A stretch of 64,000 nucleotides of DNA from Hetaerina americana (GCA_022747635.1 JAKTNV010000005.1:46059013-46123012); one strand, 5' to 3'. Counted from the first letter of the stretch, positions 48,799 through 62,190 are shown. Translations and numbers: made by a program. The notes: generated from the sequence alone by a model not told the origin.

Positions 48799-50475
48799 TA
48801 TATATATATACATATATTTATAGCAATGCACACTTATATTTAGGCATGTGTATGTAACTATAAACACAAACAAATGAAATCTCTTTGTCTGATGCTCCCA
48901 TCTTCCTCTGAAATCTCAAATACTCTCTCTCTCTCTCGAACTTAGCAATTTTTCCGCTGCAAGCGGTTCGGTCGACTCCACATATGTCGTTCCGTTGCCT
49001 TCGTTCTTTCAATGCCGTCCTTCTTGCACGTCTATATTTCATATTCTGAAGGTATGATAGTCCTATTAAATCGACACAGATCGGAGGTAAGAAATCTTTT
49101 CACACCAAGTTGCTCCAACATTGGCAACCACCAGCTCTCTTTCTCCTTTCGCTGTCTTCGGTTAAGTTTTGATTTATGGAGGGCAGTCCGAGGTAGCCTC
49201 AACTGTATGCATCAAAAGCAAAAGAATAAAATAAGAGCAGCACGCGTGAAGAACATTGGCTGCAAAATATGTACGCATATAATGTACACAGTCCTTAATA
49301 TTTTACGAGGACTTGAACAATGCAAACGATGGATCTCATTTTATTCAGTTTCCCCAGAAAATTAATCATTCAGACCGCAAGTTATATCTACAATACATAA
49401 AAAGGTTAAATAGAAGAACATATCATCTTCTTTTATTTAAACGAGCTATTTTCCTAGGTAGCAAAAATCACCAGTAGTGCCAACCGACTGATAATCGATG
49501 CAGCGGACACATTAAGTTTTCTACACGTGTATGGGCTAAAAGTCATTCAGTACGTAGACATTTGTTTAGCCAAAGATGCTAAGTAAAACAAGGTAAATTT
49601 TGCTAAAGAAAAAAATGATGTAAAAATGTTTTCATCCCATCATATCTAGCGTAAAAATAACCCAAACGATCGCGGATAATTGGAAATCGAGAAACATTTC
49701 TTCCTCGAAACGAAAAAATCAATCATTAGAAATAACATTTGTTGGATATAATTAAATGTATTACACTTTATGCGGATCATGTAGTAACTTGTGGTAAGAT
49801 AACGTGTAATCAAATAATATTGGAAAAGTACGGAAATACCATTTTTTGGCTTACATGCATGTTTTCCCAAATTACCTTCCTTAATACCGACCGAACTTAC
49901 ACCGCAGAACCATAGAAACGCAACATTTAATCAGATGGGAAAACCAAGAACGCGATTAATTGCCCGTTCAAAATTAATTCCTCGTATGTGTTAGGCGTGA
50001 GAGATTACTAAAGCTCTGAAAAAATAAACTACATTTATCTGCATTTTACCCAAAGAAATGGCTGTGGTAATATAAACATACTTGTGTGGTGAAAAATAGC
50101 CCCAATATGCTGAACAGAAGATGTAATGCCCTTCCTTTGAAAACTAGTGATACCCTTGGGTTCAGAAACGTGTACTGTTGCAAATAAATTAGTTGTATCC
50201 ATGTTTCATAGTAATCCTGTGAAGTAGAAAAGCAGTATTTTTCCTATTTTGCATCAAAATGCATAGCAAAAAATGAATCAAAATTGTTTCATGCCTAGTA
50301 TTACGGGAAAATTTCCTATATACAATTAATACCGAAAGCCAATAAATATATATTCCCCTCCTCATTTATTAGGCATTTAGAAGTTTGCGAAACATTTCTC
50401 TTTACTTTCTTAGACATCCCATTTCCTGCTAGGCGTATTTTCTCATTTCACTAGCCCTGTGACTCTGATTAACCA
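48799..50475. other. AT-rich noncoding stretch
   Basis: No gene or named repeat is recognisable. Short TA and CTCTCT runs occur near 48800-48830 and 48925-48940. Confidence 0.5.
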
Positions 50476-51185
50476 ACCACAATATCTTGAAGGGATCCAT
50501 TCTTCCCCTCCTCTTTTATTTACTCATCTTACTTTCTCATTTTCTCCTCTGCTTTGACTCCTCAAGCTGACTCACCTCTCCCTATTCCACTCTCTTTCGT
50601 TCCCCTGTGCCCACACCATTCCTCATTCCACGCACCCTGTCCCGCTGCCTTCCATACCTCTCCTCCCGAGCACCCCCACCTCCCTCGGCTTGCCTCTCTC
50701 CCCTAGCTTCCCGACACTCCAAGACCGTGCCTCAAGCTAAAGAGCCCCAACCAACTACTACCCCCACCCCACCCACCCACGTTTTATGGGAAAAATTACA
50801 TATATGAAATTCCTCCCTTTTTTACCAGCGCGCATAATGCCTGCTTTAGCCTAGAGCCCAAGGCCTGCCAAGGATTTATGTCGTATATTGGGGGCGGTTA
50901 TGTGGAGGGAGAAGGAGGAGATGGAAGTGCAGAAAGAGGGAGTGTGAGGGTGTTGGGAGAGTGGGGAAGGGACGGGTGAGCAACGGATCTGGATTAAATG
51001 GCGGGAGGAGAAAAAGGCTGGGAGGACTGGAACAGATGCGGGACTCGAGGGGCACACCCTCGCACCTGCAGAATCTTCCGGAATCTGTCCCTTTTGAGGT
51101 TTACAGGAATTTTTGGAGGTGCTCTTTCGGAGCAATCCCTGGACATTGAAAAGGATCGAGCATTGAGAGCGAGGGTTGGAAAACG
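50476..51185. repeat. C/T-rich then G/A-rich island
   Basis: Pyrimidine-rich on the plus strand at 50490-50785 (CACCCCACCCACCCACG at its end), then purine-rich at 50885-51035, with mixed CpG-bearing sequence to 51180. Open frames are compositional. Confidence 0.55.
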
Positions 51186-52035
51186 TTCAATGCTGCCACT
51201 GATTTAAGATTGACGTGACTGTTTCTCATCATTCATCCATTAGTATTCCAATCCTAAGATTTGTATCAACAGCTGTTCACTTTCCCTTAACTACTAACAG
51301 TGGAAATCATGCACTCTTTTCTGCCCTTTCTAATTCCTACCATATAATGTTCTCACAGTAAGAAAGTTGGCCGACCGCTATCCTCTACATTGTGCACCTA
51401 GGCGTGCATTTAACCTTGCACCATGTGTTCTCTTCTTTCTCAAATTCCACTGAAATTTATTTTTTTACAAGTTAGCCCTTTGGTCTCCCTCCCTCTGATT
51501 TCATTTTCACGCAATTTTAAATCCAAGGTGTCCAACGTATGAGTAATCTAAATGCATAGAATCGTTGACGTATACATTTATTTCCGATAAAGAAAATTTT
51601 TCCTTATTTAATGGAATTTCAAAATGAATACCATATGATATCTCAATATTTATTTCCAACGCTTCAATATCGTTTATAGCTATCAGGGTTGCTTACAAAA
51701 TAATGGTAAAATAATGGGTGTATCTGTAAACAGAACTTTCAGTTTAAACTAAAGATTTTTCCTTGAATAACATTTAAGAAAGTAAACATAACGTGATAAT
51801 CATGGACTGATGACATAATTAAACAATGTAATGCAAATAGCTACTGAGGGAGCATTTTGATGCTTACATAAAAAAAAACCCTTGGGTTTCAAATTACTCA
51901 AAATGCCTGTTTACTTGAAGATGATATGGTTTAGAATGTTTTAAGAATGCATAAGGCATGCGCCAAAAGAGTAACTGGATCCTTCGGGAATAAGTTTAGG
52001 ATAATATATAGATGTGATACATAAGCAATACGGGA
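51186..52035. other. AT-rich noncoding stretch
   Basis: No gene or named repeat is recognisable. Confidence 0.5.
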
Positions 52036-52900
52036 GTGAAGTAAAGATCCTGAGATGTTGCATAAAAGGTGACCGCGGGGGCATGCAAGGACTTCTTATT
52101 CGGTGGAAGTGTTTTTTATATCTTTGCCGAGATCGTTTGGATCCTTCAGCCAATGCAGTATTTCTTACGTCGTATTTTCAATGGCCTTCCTTATCTCTCT
52201 CTCCCTTTCCACCTTACCCATCCTTATTCTCAAAATTCCACCAAATAGTTCACCACAAACTGACCCCTCGCCCTCGGTGCCGCTGGTCTTTCCTATAACC
52301 GCCGAAACTACATCACCCTCAACGACCCTCCCTCCCCATGTCTGTGGGGAGGTAATTTCCCGTGCAGCTTATGCTCCTGGGACAGTTCATTTGTGATAAA
52401 CGGTCAGCTAGGGGACTATATTGGGACACCCTCAACCCATCCCGCCGGGAGAGGGTCCATCCAAGAGCTCACACACCAACGCAGACGCAAAGCGCACACT
52501 AAAGGAGTAAGTAAGTAAGGGATGGGTATAAGTTTCGGACGGGGAGCAGAAAATCCCGGAACGGTATCTCTCGGGAGTCCTTCTTTTAGCGACTGTGGTG
52601 GTGGCGTTGGATGTAACATACCTAGTGACCAAAAAAGGGGAAATGAAACATCTCCGCTGAAAAAGCCATTTCTGACGACAAATGGCACTTATATCCTCAA
52701 CTGTTATTGGTCCCCCGGCGGTTGGATGCGAAATGAATTGCCTTCTCCGGCCTGGGCTCGGTGTTGCCATAAAAAGCGAGGAAGAAAAATAGTGGGAGTA
52801 TTAAGGGCTTGGGATGTTCGCGGCCAACGTGAAAATGCGAGGGTCGCTGCATATGACCGAGGGTTTTTCCATCTGCCGAGAAACGCCAAGGATAGCTGAG
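52036..52900. repeat. C/T-rich island with CpG-bearing right half
   Basis: Pyrimidine-rich at about 52180-52380. About 52430-52890 has mixed composition with many CpGs and overlapping open frames on both strands (up to 125 codons, rich in Gly, Arg and Pro), none with a recognisable domain. Regulatory DNA or an untranslated exon cannot be excluded. Confidence 0.4.
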
Positions 52901-54265
52901 ACTTTGAGTAAGAATTTTAGTCGCTAGTATACCAAAGACGAGGAGCACCGATTCGTTCTAATGGAGTATATGAAACTTTTATGATATTATATCAATTAAA
53001 TTCACGCAAAATATGTGAATTTTTTATGACAATGGAATTAAAGGGTTCCATTTCAATACTTTTATTCATGCAGTCTTTACTTGGAGAAATTCTTCCATAA
53101 CCCATGCAACTTCATGTTAACAACTATATAATATTGCCAGGTCATGTCACAATGTGCACATAAAACTTAAGCTGGGTGTACTTTACCAATAAGATGATCT
53201 TATAAGTGGTAGAATGCACGAGAACTCTTGTCTGAAGCAATGATTACCTGAAATGAAATTCAAAAGTTTCAAATCAGTGGTAGAATTATATTATTGAATA
53301 GCTTAGGAATGAATCATGCACTAAATATAATTAAAAATCCCGATAAAAAGTAATAGAGCGTGAATTAAATATATCTGTAATACAATTGAGACGTCCAATG
53401 GGATTTAAGTTAAATTCATGATTCGTGATACTTGTATATAATAAATTTATGTAGATTAATTTCAAAAATCAGTTGATTAGTATAAAAATGCTGGTTTTCA
53501 GGAAAGAATGCATTTAATTTTCTGATAGTTAACCATATTCCTTTAGCTTAATCGGAAAAGTCCATCCGTTTCCGTGTGGGTTAGGGGATCAGAATTGAAG
53601 TTTGAGGTACTTTTGCATTGCAACAACACGTTCCAAGTGTTCTTCACCACTCCTTTCTCACCGATATTTTTTCATGCTGAAATGGAAGCGGCTTAGTCAG
53701 AATAAATAAAAGTAGGAATATCAGTACAAAAGGCATACTGAGTACATCTGAAACGCTTTCAGGTATTCGAGTTATTGTAATATATTTTTCCAAGAAGTAA
53801 AACGAAATGTTTGCAGTTCAGAGCAATATTCCTCTCAAGTAATCAAGAATTACAAATCTAGCGTGTCCAGCATTATAGCAAACTTGATTTTGGAATAATT
53901 TATACTGTTAAACGTTGTTGTTTAATGCTTGAATTTTCCAATAGATGTACAAAGACAAACTTCGCCTGGGTTATTAAAACTAATTCCTTTCTCATCCCTT
54001 CTCCTTCCTGGATGTTTGTGGTCAGAAATCACAGGTTAGACAGGAAACGCGGAGAATCAACAATCGTACCCCCATACCGTGTAGTCAGACTGCAACACGA
54101 AACGATGCAAGTATGTTCGTATCTCATCATCAAAGTTGCATGCTACACAAAGGATATTCTGGTGTAAGCAATTTTACGTCCTTCAACGGCGACAGCTCAA
54201 TAGTGACAACTTCCCGCAATGCACACGAACTAGAGACGCTTGTGTCCAGCGTCGGCCTGGAGAGC
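52901..54265. other. AT-rich noncoding stretch
   Basis: No gene is recognisable. A weak tRNA-like word at 53544-53555 is discussed under rejected items. Confidence 0.5.
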
Positions 54266-54900
54266 TGCGGAGACGGAAGGTCGTGTCAAGAATGATGAAA
54301 GAGGGAAAAAAATCTCATCGGTGAAGCGGGAGAGCGTGCCCGACGGGAATGGGGGAAGACGAAAGGAAGGGAGAATTTGGTACCGAGCGCGTGTTTCTAT
54401 TGGAAAAAAGTGCCCATATCCCTCGCACTTAGAGAGAAGAGCGGGTCACCCATTGTTAGGAAGGGTGGCGTAAGCTGGTTGAGGATGGGAGGGGAAGTGG
54501 GGGGAAGGGGAAAGAGCTCGACCCATCGGAGGGATGATCCCCTTCCAGCTGCCCTGGCTCACCTATTCTCATAGGTGACAACCCGTTTCAAAAAAGGACG
54601 CATCTCAGCGATTGGTCGCACGTAGCTGGATGGGACGAGGCGATAGGCCCCCGAGACCGGTCGGCGAGAGAAATAGGATGGAAAGGGATAGGGAGCCGGT
54701 AAACGCGACAGGCGAGGAGGGGGAAACTTGTCAGCCTGTGGGACCAGAGTGGATACTTCGTCATCATCATTATGATTCAAATTCGAAGGTGGAGTGTATT
54801 CCGCGATGGGCGGAGCAGATGGGCACGGAGAGAGGAACAGCGTGCAAACCCATGAAGGACCTCGATCACGAGCAGACAGAGACGAACCGAGTGTATTACT
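54266..54900. repeat. G/A-rich island with CpGs
   Basis: Purine-rich on the plus strand at 54290-54540 (GGGGGAAGACG, GGGGAAGGGGAAAG) and again at 54640-54730. Many CpGs lie between. Open frames on both strands are compositional. Confidence 0.5.
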
Positions 54901-56345
54901 CCTTCACACTTCACCGCACATTTTTCGGATCGTGCTTTTGGTCGTCTGTATTGTCAGTCAGCATGCGGATGATTTCTTATAATTTATCTCAAGCAGTCTG
55001 GCTTAGTTGATGAGGCCCATTTCTTAAAAAAATGCATTTACCTTCGCAAATTATGGTTTTACTATCGAAATTCCCTAATATTCCTCTTGCCTCAGGGAAG
55101 GTCAAAACAACGAGAACGTTCTTTCCGTTTATGAATATATTGTAAAGCGGATTCACACATATTTGTTGGAATTAGATTATCACTAAGGAGACACCATAAG
55201 AGGGCTCATTCTTCTTCAAGGTGTCTTTTCTCTAAACAGTTAAACCAAAAGAAACTGTGTTGGCTTGCCTATAACATAATAGGCAACAGCTAAAATCTAT
55301 GTTACATACCGCATAACACGTCTCACTGCTCATGTTAAAATAATCCGTTTTTCTCTTTCCAGGGGGCGAAATGTGAGTAATTTGAATACGACAGTTAGCA
55401 AAATAAAAATTTCCTTTCAGCTTGTAAGGTTAACTTGATTAATAATTAAAAATTGTTTTGGATCACAAACTCCACAGGACTGCGCAATTAAGAGAAAATT
55501 CTATTAAAGTTAAAAATTGATTTGGGATAAGTTAATAACTCCAAAATAAATAGACTGCATTGAAAAAACAAATTTAATGCCGAAAATTTTCAGAGATAAT
55601 TGGAACTCTTAATGAAAACAATCCACAATTAAAAGTGCACTCCGATATTCATTTTAAAAACAAGTTAAGCGTATATTCTTACATGAAATTGGGACTCAAC
55701 AATACATTTTGTTTATCAACATTATATTAATGCCTTCCGGGTATTTCACTGTATACATGAATTCCCAAAGTAGCGCGGTTCTTGTCAAGAGACAATATAC
55801 GATTCACGTTCATATTTATCAATAATATTTAATAATAACTGTAATACTCAAACAAAACAACTTTATAATTTTTTTTTTCTCGCATCAAACGTGTCATCTC
55901 AATTTTAGCCACCACCTATCTATAACTGATTTTTCTGATTGTAGAGGATTGATGAAAAATTAACAACGCTGTGCCCAATGAAACATATTCTCGTCAAAGT
56001 TTTAATTAAGTTATCTTTGACCAGCAGAAATATTTTAAGTAAACTTCGTGATCGAATGTGTCAATTTGCATTAGCTGATGACGAAGCGTCAATTTATATT
56101 TCCTCGGTTTAAATCAGTGTACCTATAACTACTGACACTAATGAATTTCCAACCCTATTTCTCTTCACCCCCGGCAAAAAGACGAGTTTGCACGTATGTA
56201 ACTTTAAAAAAAGGCTAAAAAGAAAATCAATCTAACCTGACTACCGGCTGAGAGATAAAATCTGACTCTTTCATCGTATCATATCATGACCCAAGTCACC
56301 AAAGTCCCACAAAATCGCCTTGCGTAACTATTCAAGATTCCTACC
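54901..56345. other. AT-rich noncoding stretch
   Basis: No gene or named repeat is recognisable. Confidence 0.5.
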
Positions 56346-56790
56346 AATCACACTCAATGAATCTTAACCTTATGATTCTTGGGCGTCTTCGGCAATACTG
56401 CAACCTAGGCAAACACATCGGAACGATCTCCTTGGGCGAAAACTCCTTAAAACAGAAGCCTTACACCTCTATTCTCGGAATCCTGCTTTCGATCAAAATT
56501 CTCCAAGGTAATTCCTATATATCCTCATTCCTTTATCATCCTCCTCCGTTCACCCAAAAATCCCTCTCTTTCTACGCCCTCAGCCTCCCAAATCATCCCC
56601 TTACTTTGCCAAAGCGTCCCTCTTCACCCAAAGCCCAACGTCACCTCCTCCTGTATTGAGCAATCTGCTTAGTGGGTCGATGAAAGAGTGAGGAAATAAA
56701 GGCAAGTAGGAGAGATGACAGGAGAATGGTAGTGCCGCGTGTGGTTTTGTGAGGGGGAGTGAGTGGAACGCACGATTGTTATGCGGCCAT
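56346..56790. repeat. C/T-rich then G/A-rich island
   Basis: Pyrimidine-rich at about 56500-56655 (TTCACCCAAAAATCCC), then purine-rich at 56670-56775. A 100-codon open frame over the left half lacks a domain. Confidence 0.45.
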
Positions 56791-57985
56791 GTCTTTTCCG
56801 CATTTTCATGCGGCCCTAAAATGTAAAAATAACATATATAGATAGGGAAATTTGGGGAAAAGACGAGAAGTTGGTAAGTAAAAAAAAATTAATTTGACCA
56901 ATAATGGAACTTTAAATCCAAAAAAACGAAAGTTTTGCTCATTGTTGGGTTGGGTAGAATAATTAATTATTGCCATTGGTTTTCACTTTTATTCAAACAG
57001 CTAATTCGTTATTTCATCGCAGTCTGAAGTTTGAAACTATACCAAATTCTATTTTTTAGCGAAATAACCAATTTAGCTGTGAGCCAATTCAATTTAAAAA
57101 GGCGAAAGTGACAGATGAGAGGCTCAGGTTTGAGCCGTTAGAGGTTCGTAAGATTGTACGCTTTCGGAAAGCCAGTACAGTGTGTAGTTGCACTAAAGGT
57201 TTCGAATAATTTCATTTTCGCTATAAATATATACTGAAAATCTCAATTCATGAAAAAGGATCTGATGTTTTCCCGGCGCATGTTCATGCTGAATTCTTCT
57301 CAGGATGTCTATCGGATTGAATTTTGCTTTGCTGTCAACGTTTCACCGGACGACTCGTCCATCGTCTTCAGGGCTGAATGTATTTCAATTCATGATTACC
57401 TTGAGTACAGTAGAGAATACCAATGAATTTCTGGGCAAAATTCAGACAGAGTTTCTCGAGGATACGCATATTATTATAAAAATATCATATTGTAATCTTC
57501 TGAAAAAATAAGGCCGTGGATTGTAAGAGATGAAGGGTTGACTATAACAATTGCGTGCACATCGGCAAAATCTATTCATCTTAAATTCAATGAGCGAAAT
57601 AGAAACAACTTCCTGTTTCAGTTTTAGTATAGGAGTACTCAGGGAACGGATAAAGAGTGGAGAGATACTCGGTGGCAGCATTAGTCTACTCTCTACGAAA
57701 GGCAAGAAGAGCTTCACAATATAAGGGAATCGGATCAGGGCTCCTTGGGCAGAACATTTTATCCACCGCACCAGCCTGATCCCCGCCGAATAATGAAGTA
57801 AGCACGTAATACGTTGTATGTATATTTATCAACTCATAAATTTAAATCATCCGTTATATAAACTGAACATTATATATGCAAGAAAAAGCATCAAATCGAT
57901 GACGGACAGTACAGAGAAAGAGGTTTTCCAAGATTTTTCATGAAGCATATGTGATAAGGGCATAGTCAAAATACGGCGGTGCGAA
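56791..57985. other. AT-rich noncoding stretch
   Basis: No gene or named repeat is recognisable. Confidence 0.5.
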
Positions 57986-58570
57986 TGTATGGATATGGTA
58001 GAAAGGATTAAAATCAGTGAAAAGAAGACGAGAGAAATAGCATGCGGGGATCCTTATTCAGTCGAAAACCTTCCTCAGAGGAGTGAGTCTCTCCCTATTC
58101 TCCTCCTTTCGTACTCCCCCTCCACTTTGTCCAGCCCCTCTCACCTACTTCGGGGAGCACGGTCCTCCACTCCAGTAAACACACTGCCGACATTTCCCAT
58201 TCACCTCGTTTTCATTAGATTCGCTAAGACCAAGCGGAGGTAAAATGGACAGGAAAAAAATAGCATCCCCTTTATCGCCGTCCAGTCTTCACCACTCTCG
58301 AGAAAACGGGGTGAGGATAAGTCGCAAGGGAGCGAAGGCAGGCTGGATTGGGGAGCAGGAGATGTGCCGTGCGATGAGATTTTCCCCCGCGACAAGAGGT
58401 CCCTCGGCCTCCCAAGTACGCGCCGTAGGAGTGGACCTCATTTCCCGGACAGAAGGAGCGCAATGAGCACGAGAGTGGCGGCCGTTGCACGGGGCCGCCG
58501 CCTTCATTCGTCCGTCCCACTCGTCACGACGATCGCTGAGGAGCTGCAAACGCGGTAAATTAAGTTACGC
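57986..58570. repeat. C/T-rich then G/A-rich, CpG-bearing island
   Basis: Pyrimidine-rich at about 58085-58210, mixed at 58245-58300, purine-rich at 58300-58370, then CpG-rich unique sequence at 58365-58560 (GGCGGCCGTTGC, GGGGCCGCCGCC). Overlapping open frames on both strands are compositional. The right end could be regulatory, like the other CpG-dense blocks. Confidence 0.45.
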
Positions 58571-60335
58571 TTCAGCGAATCTCGCAGAAGAGCTGCAGTA
58601 ACTAAGAAATTTCCGACTTTCAAGGTCCTCCTCATGGTCCTTATTTTTTTAGATAGAATACAAAATAAAGGTAAAAAAGAGAAATATTAAACGAAGCATG
58701 TGACGACGGTAAAGGTTTTCAAGGGATTAACATCGTCTACGAATTCATCAGCAGATTTGAAAAGTGCGATGGTGAATATTTGGGAATATTTTTTGAACTA
58801 AATTACGAAGCATTTACTCCATTTAATACGAATTCATACTAATATTGCTATGCAAAAATATAAACAATTTGATTTAAATATATTTTACGAAGACACCATT
58901 TTGGTTTAATTCAAGGATTACTCCCAGATTTATGAATATTAGCCGCGGATTAGGAGCAGAACAACATGCCACCCTTATTCACTCGTCTTTAATTCACATG
59001 GTGTGTCTAAGTATTGAAATACAATAATGGTATTCGGAGTATTCGGAGACTTTGAAGAATCCTTGAAATAAAATATCAAAAATCCCAGATTTATTTGCCT
59101 TAATATTTCACCGTTTGGTATTCTTTCTTTGCAACCCTATCTTATGTGCTCTAAGTCGCTCTAGTCGTTCGCAATCAACGAATAGGATATATACACGTAA
59201 TTTGAGAGTATTGTCTGCAAATATCTCATATCCGTGGAATATATCGGCGGGACATAATAGTGAGAGTAACAGCTGATATAATCTAATCCTTTCGATCCAA
59301 AGGAGCCAGCCACCAAGACCAAGAAAAATATACTTTTATCACATTAAATGTACGAAGATATTGAAATCCAGTATTCAACAGCAAACAATTATTTAAAAAC
59401 TAACACGGTTTTTAATGTACCATTACACATTTTGACGGAATTCGTTTTGGATTACTGAGACGTGAGAATGCTGAAACTAAAAATGAAATTAACCTTTTTG
59501 TTAACTCTGCCCCGCTTACACCATAAAGTTTCGCTTGTGATAAGGATTTTCGGCGACCCGAGTCAAATGAAAATGCCATGAGAGTAGATTTAGAGAAGAT
59601 TTCTTTTCTGTGGATTGCGGCGAAATTTGGATGGGCTAAAATCAGAAGATGTACTACCAAAGCAGCCTGAGGCTCCCAGAAATGGTATCACGGGGGAAGA
59701 AAGAGTGAAGGAAAGCCAGTGACATTAAGAAGAGTTCTCGGCAGCATCTCCTGAGCCTTTTACTTCCTCAAGTCCACCCAGATCCGAAGCCACAAGAATG
59801 AGAGCCAGTATTTGCCTTCGTGGGCGGACGGAAATAAACGAAAAGAGCAGAAAAACGACAGCAGAAAATGATGGACGAAAATGAGACTTTGATTTGGAAC
59901 ATGCATAATAAATGTGAAACTTTGAATCATACATCAAAATTCGTATGTAAGAAACGCCCATTTTATTTCAAAATAATTGCGTAATGTGAGTCTGTATTAT
60001 ACAGTATAAGGGGTTCTGAGTCCGAAATTATTGCATTCAAGCCGGAGTAAACCATTTATGGGTTTAACAACGATTCACAAAAGAATTCAATTCACCGCGA
60101 CTTTCAAACACTTCAGTCTCTTTTATTTACGTCGATGACCAGAAATGGGCAATGCAGGTCGAGAAAAAGGGAATTCTACCAAAATTCAACACTTTAGCGT
60201 ATAGCATTCATATTTAGCATGCCACATAGCTTTAGAATTATTCCAAATTTATATTTTTGCAACATTTACCCTTTTATTTAGACGTAAAATATTTCTCCAG
60301 TATGATCTCCGAGAAAGATCAATTAAAAGGACTTC
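58571..60335. other. AT-rich noncoding stretch
   Basis: No gene is recognisable. About 59500-59850 is less AT-rich and has open frames on the minus strand, with no domain I know. Any 5' half of the mariner relic that follows is too decayed to recognise here. Confidence 0.45.
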
Positions 60336-60972
60336 AACATTTATCCGAGCAGAAAGTTTGATTGAAGGTGACACTTTTTTTAAGAAGAATGGTGACTTAC
60401 GACGACGTCCATCACTATGATCCTGAGACCAAGAGACTTAGTATGTAGTGGAAACACACCAGCTCTCCCGTTCGTAAAAAATTCAAGGTTCAACCCTCCG
60501 CAGGTAAAGTGGTGCTGACCATATTTTAGGACTCCAAGGTCCAGTCAACTGTAATTTCTATGACGATCAGCGAACTATCAAAAGCCAGTACTACTCTTAG
60601 ATGCTGGAACACAAACTCAAACCAGCTATCAGGATCAAATGCCGTGGACACATGGCAAAAGGAGTCATTTTTCAGCACGAAAACGCTCGCGTACAGCCCA
60701 GCTGACCCGTGAATAGCTTCAAGAATTGCGTTGGGAGGCCTTACCTCATCCCGCGTACAGTCCACACCCGACCCCGTCTAATTTTTACCGATTTGTACTA
60801 CTCAAAGACGCCTTATATGGAAAAAGATTTGCCAACAACGAGGAAGCCAAGGAAGCTCTGCAAAAAAGGCTTCGGGGCCGACCGATAGAATTCTTTGCCA
60901 AAGAATCAGGGAAACTAAAATAAATATGAGAAAAGTACTTTATAGTTGGAGGCGATTATGTTGAAAAATAGC
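60336..60972 (+). pseudogene. Decayed mariner transposase, different lineage
   Basis: Catalytic half of a mariner transposase carrying many lesions. From about 60383 one frame reads RMVTYDDVHHYDPETKRLS, then a TAG, then RKKFKVQPSAGKVVLTIF and another TAG; mariner proteins here read VTGDETWVHHYDPETK and SA.KV..T.FWD. The first motif is two residues shorter than usual. It continues through YYS, a stop and LKPAIRIKCRGHMAKGVIFQHENA, where the second catalytic Asp of HDNA has become Glu, then a further stop. After a frame change, RWEALPHPAYSPHPTPSNFYRF replaces the usual SPDLAPSDF, so the third Asp is Asn. It ends with GGDYVEK and TAG at 60970-60972. No N-terminal domain or terminal repeats are seen. 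It is clearly dead and much older than the copy at 47101. Confidence 0.85.
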
Positions 60973-61069
60973 CCTAGTTTTCTAAGAATCCAATAAACGA
61001 TTTTTGAAGTATAGCCAAGTGTCTCTTTACTTGTTGAATTGACGTCGTATTCAGCGATGCTTACATATG

Positions 61070-61285
61070 TAGAACCGGGTCTTGGTTTTGATTTTCGTGC
61101 AAACCTTGGCTACACTCAAGCTGTGTGATTTTTCGGAGATCAGATCTTCCAAGAAAACCTTAGGCGGCACAGGGAAAGTAACCGGCCCTCACACCCCAAT
61201 GTTTGAATTTCACACACCATTGGGCTTATTGTTGGATGAACTCGACCCTTGCCTATCAAACCGATTAGGTTGAAAACTGAGGTGT
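61070..61285 (+). mobile_element. tRNA-derived SINE, degraded 5'-truncated second copy
   Basis: It aligns with the body of the SINE at 48518-48798. Shared blocks are CTCAAGCTG.GTGAT.TTTCGG (against CCAAGCTAAAGTGATATTTCGG), GGCACAGGGAAAG, TGTTTGAATTTCACACACC, TTGGGCTTA.T.TTGG and CCTATCAAACCGAT. At the left edge GAACCGGGTC...TTTTGATTTTCG is a worn-down box-B region. Box A is missing, so the copy is 5'-truncated and many positions differ. Its left edge is only about 100 bp after the mariner relic. Two open frames crossing it are chance. Confidence 0.75.
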
Positions 61286-61730
61286 TTTTATATAAGTATA
61301 TGCCAATAAGTATCAGAATGAATAAAACAAGTTCCAACTGATTTCAGGTCGCCAGTTCATCGAGATACAAATGAAGATGGTATCCAAATAGTTAGATGTT
61401 GATTATCAAAATAGCAAATTTAGGAATAGAGAAGTTTCGAAGAGGGCGAACCGAGAATCAAGTCAGTCTAGCAAGAACCTAAATGCTCATGATTGCGCGA
61501 GTATTCCCATTGCACATTCCATTATTTTAATTGAAAAATCGAAGCGGCCTATGAAATTATGGCTTGCGGGTTGATACAATCGTGCTATCGGAAAGCCTCC
61601 CTCACGTAATGCTTGAAATTTGGGCTTCCATCTACCTATTGCCCTTCGTAAAAATTTGTCTAGGTCTTGGTTTCAAAACAGAGGCGAGAAGTTAAGTAAT
61701 TTTTATCAAAAGTTTCTCGTCCACTCTCCA
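61286..61730. other. AT-rich noncoding stretch
   Basis: No gene or named repeat is recognisable. Confidence 0.45.
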
Positions 61731-62190
61731 ATAAGACGATATAAAAAGAAGGGGGGAGGGTACGAATTAGGGCGTGGCTTAGGGATATTAAAAGAAGGGA
61801 GTAGATAGAGGGTGGATGAGGCGAAGGTGGTCGGCAGAGGGGTGCAAGGGAGAAGGGTATAAGTAATGGGGAGAAGTCCGTTGACGGGGGCAACTTTGGC
61901 TTTACCCTTTCACGAGCGCAAGTTGACCGTGTATTCATTCAGTCGCGGAGAGTAGAAAAGGAGGCGCCACGGAGAGGTGAAAGGCTTGCATGCAGAGCCG
62001 CGCTGCACAAGGTGTGCACAGCGGAATGAGGGTTTTTGGCTGGGCAAATAGGGGGACGGCGGCGGAGCAGGCGAGAGAGAGAGAGAGCAGAAGAAGAGGG
62101 GCGGGGAGGAGGGTTTATTGGCAAGAGAGAGAAATGGGTTTAGATGAAAGGAACGAGAGTGCGCCTCTCCGAATAGCCAGCCACGCGCTC
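61731..62190. repeat. G/A-rich island
   Basis: Purine-rich on the plus strand from about 61745 to 62160, with GCGAGAGAGAGAGAGAGCAG at 62069-62088 and CpGs throughout the right half. Open frames on both strands are compositional. Confidence 0.55.

Noticed and set aside
53544..53620. tRNA-like word TAGCTTAATCGG resembling box A
   Set aside because: The expected box B is only vaguely present (AGAATTGAAG) and no arms fold. It may be a very old SINE head but cannot be supported.
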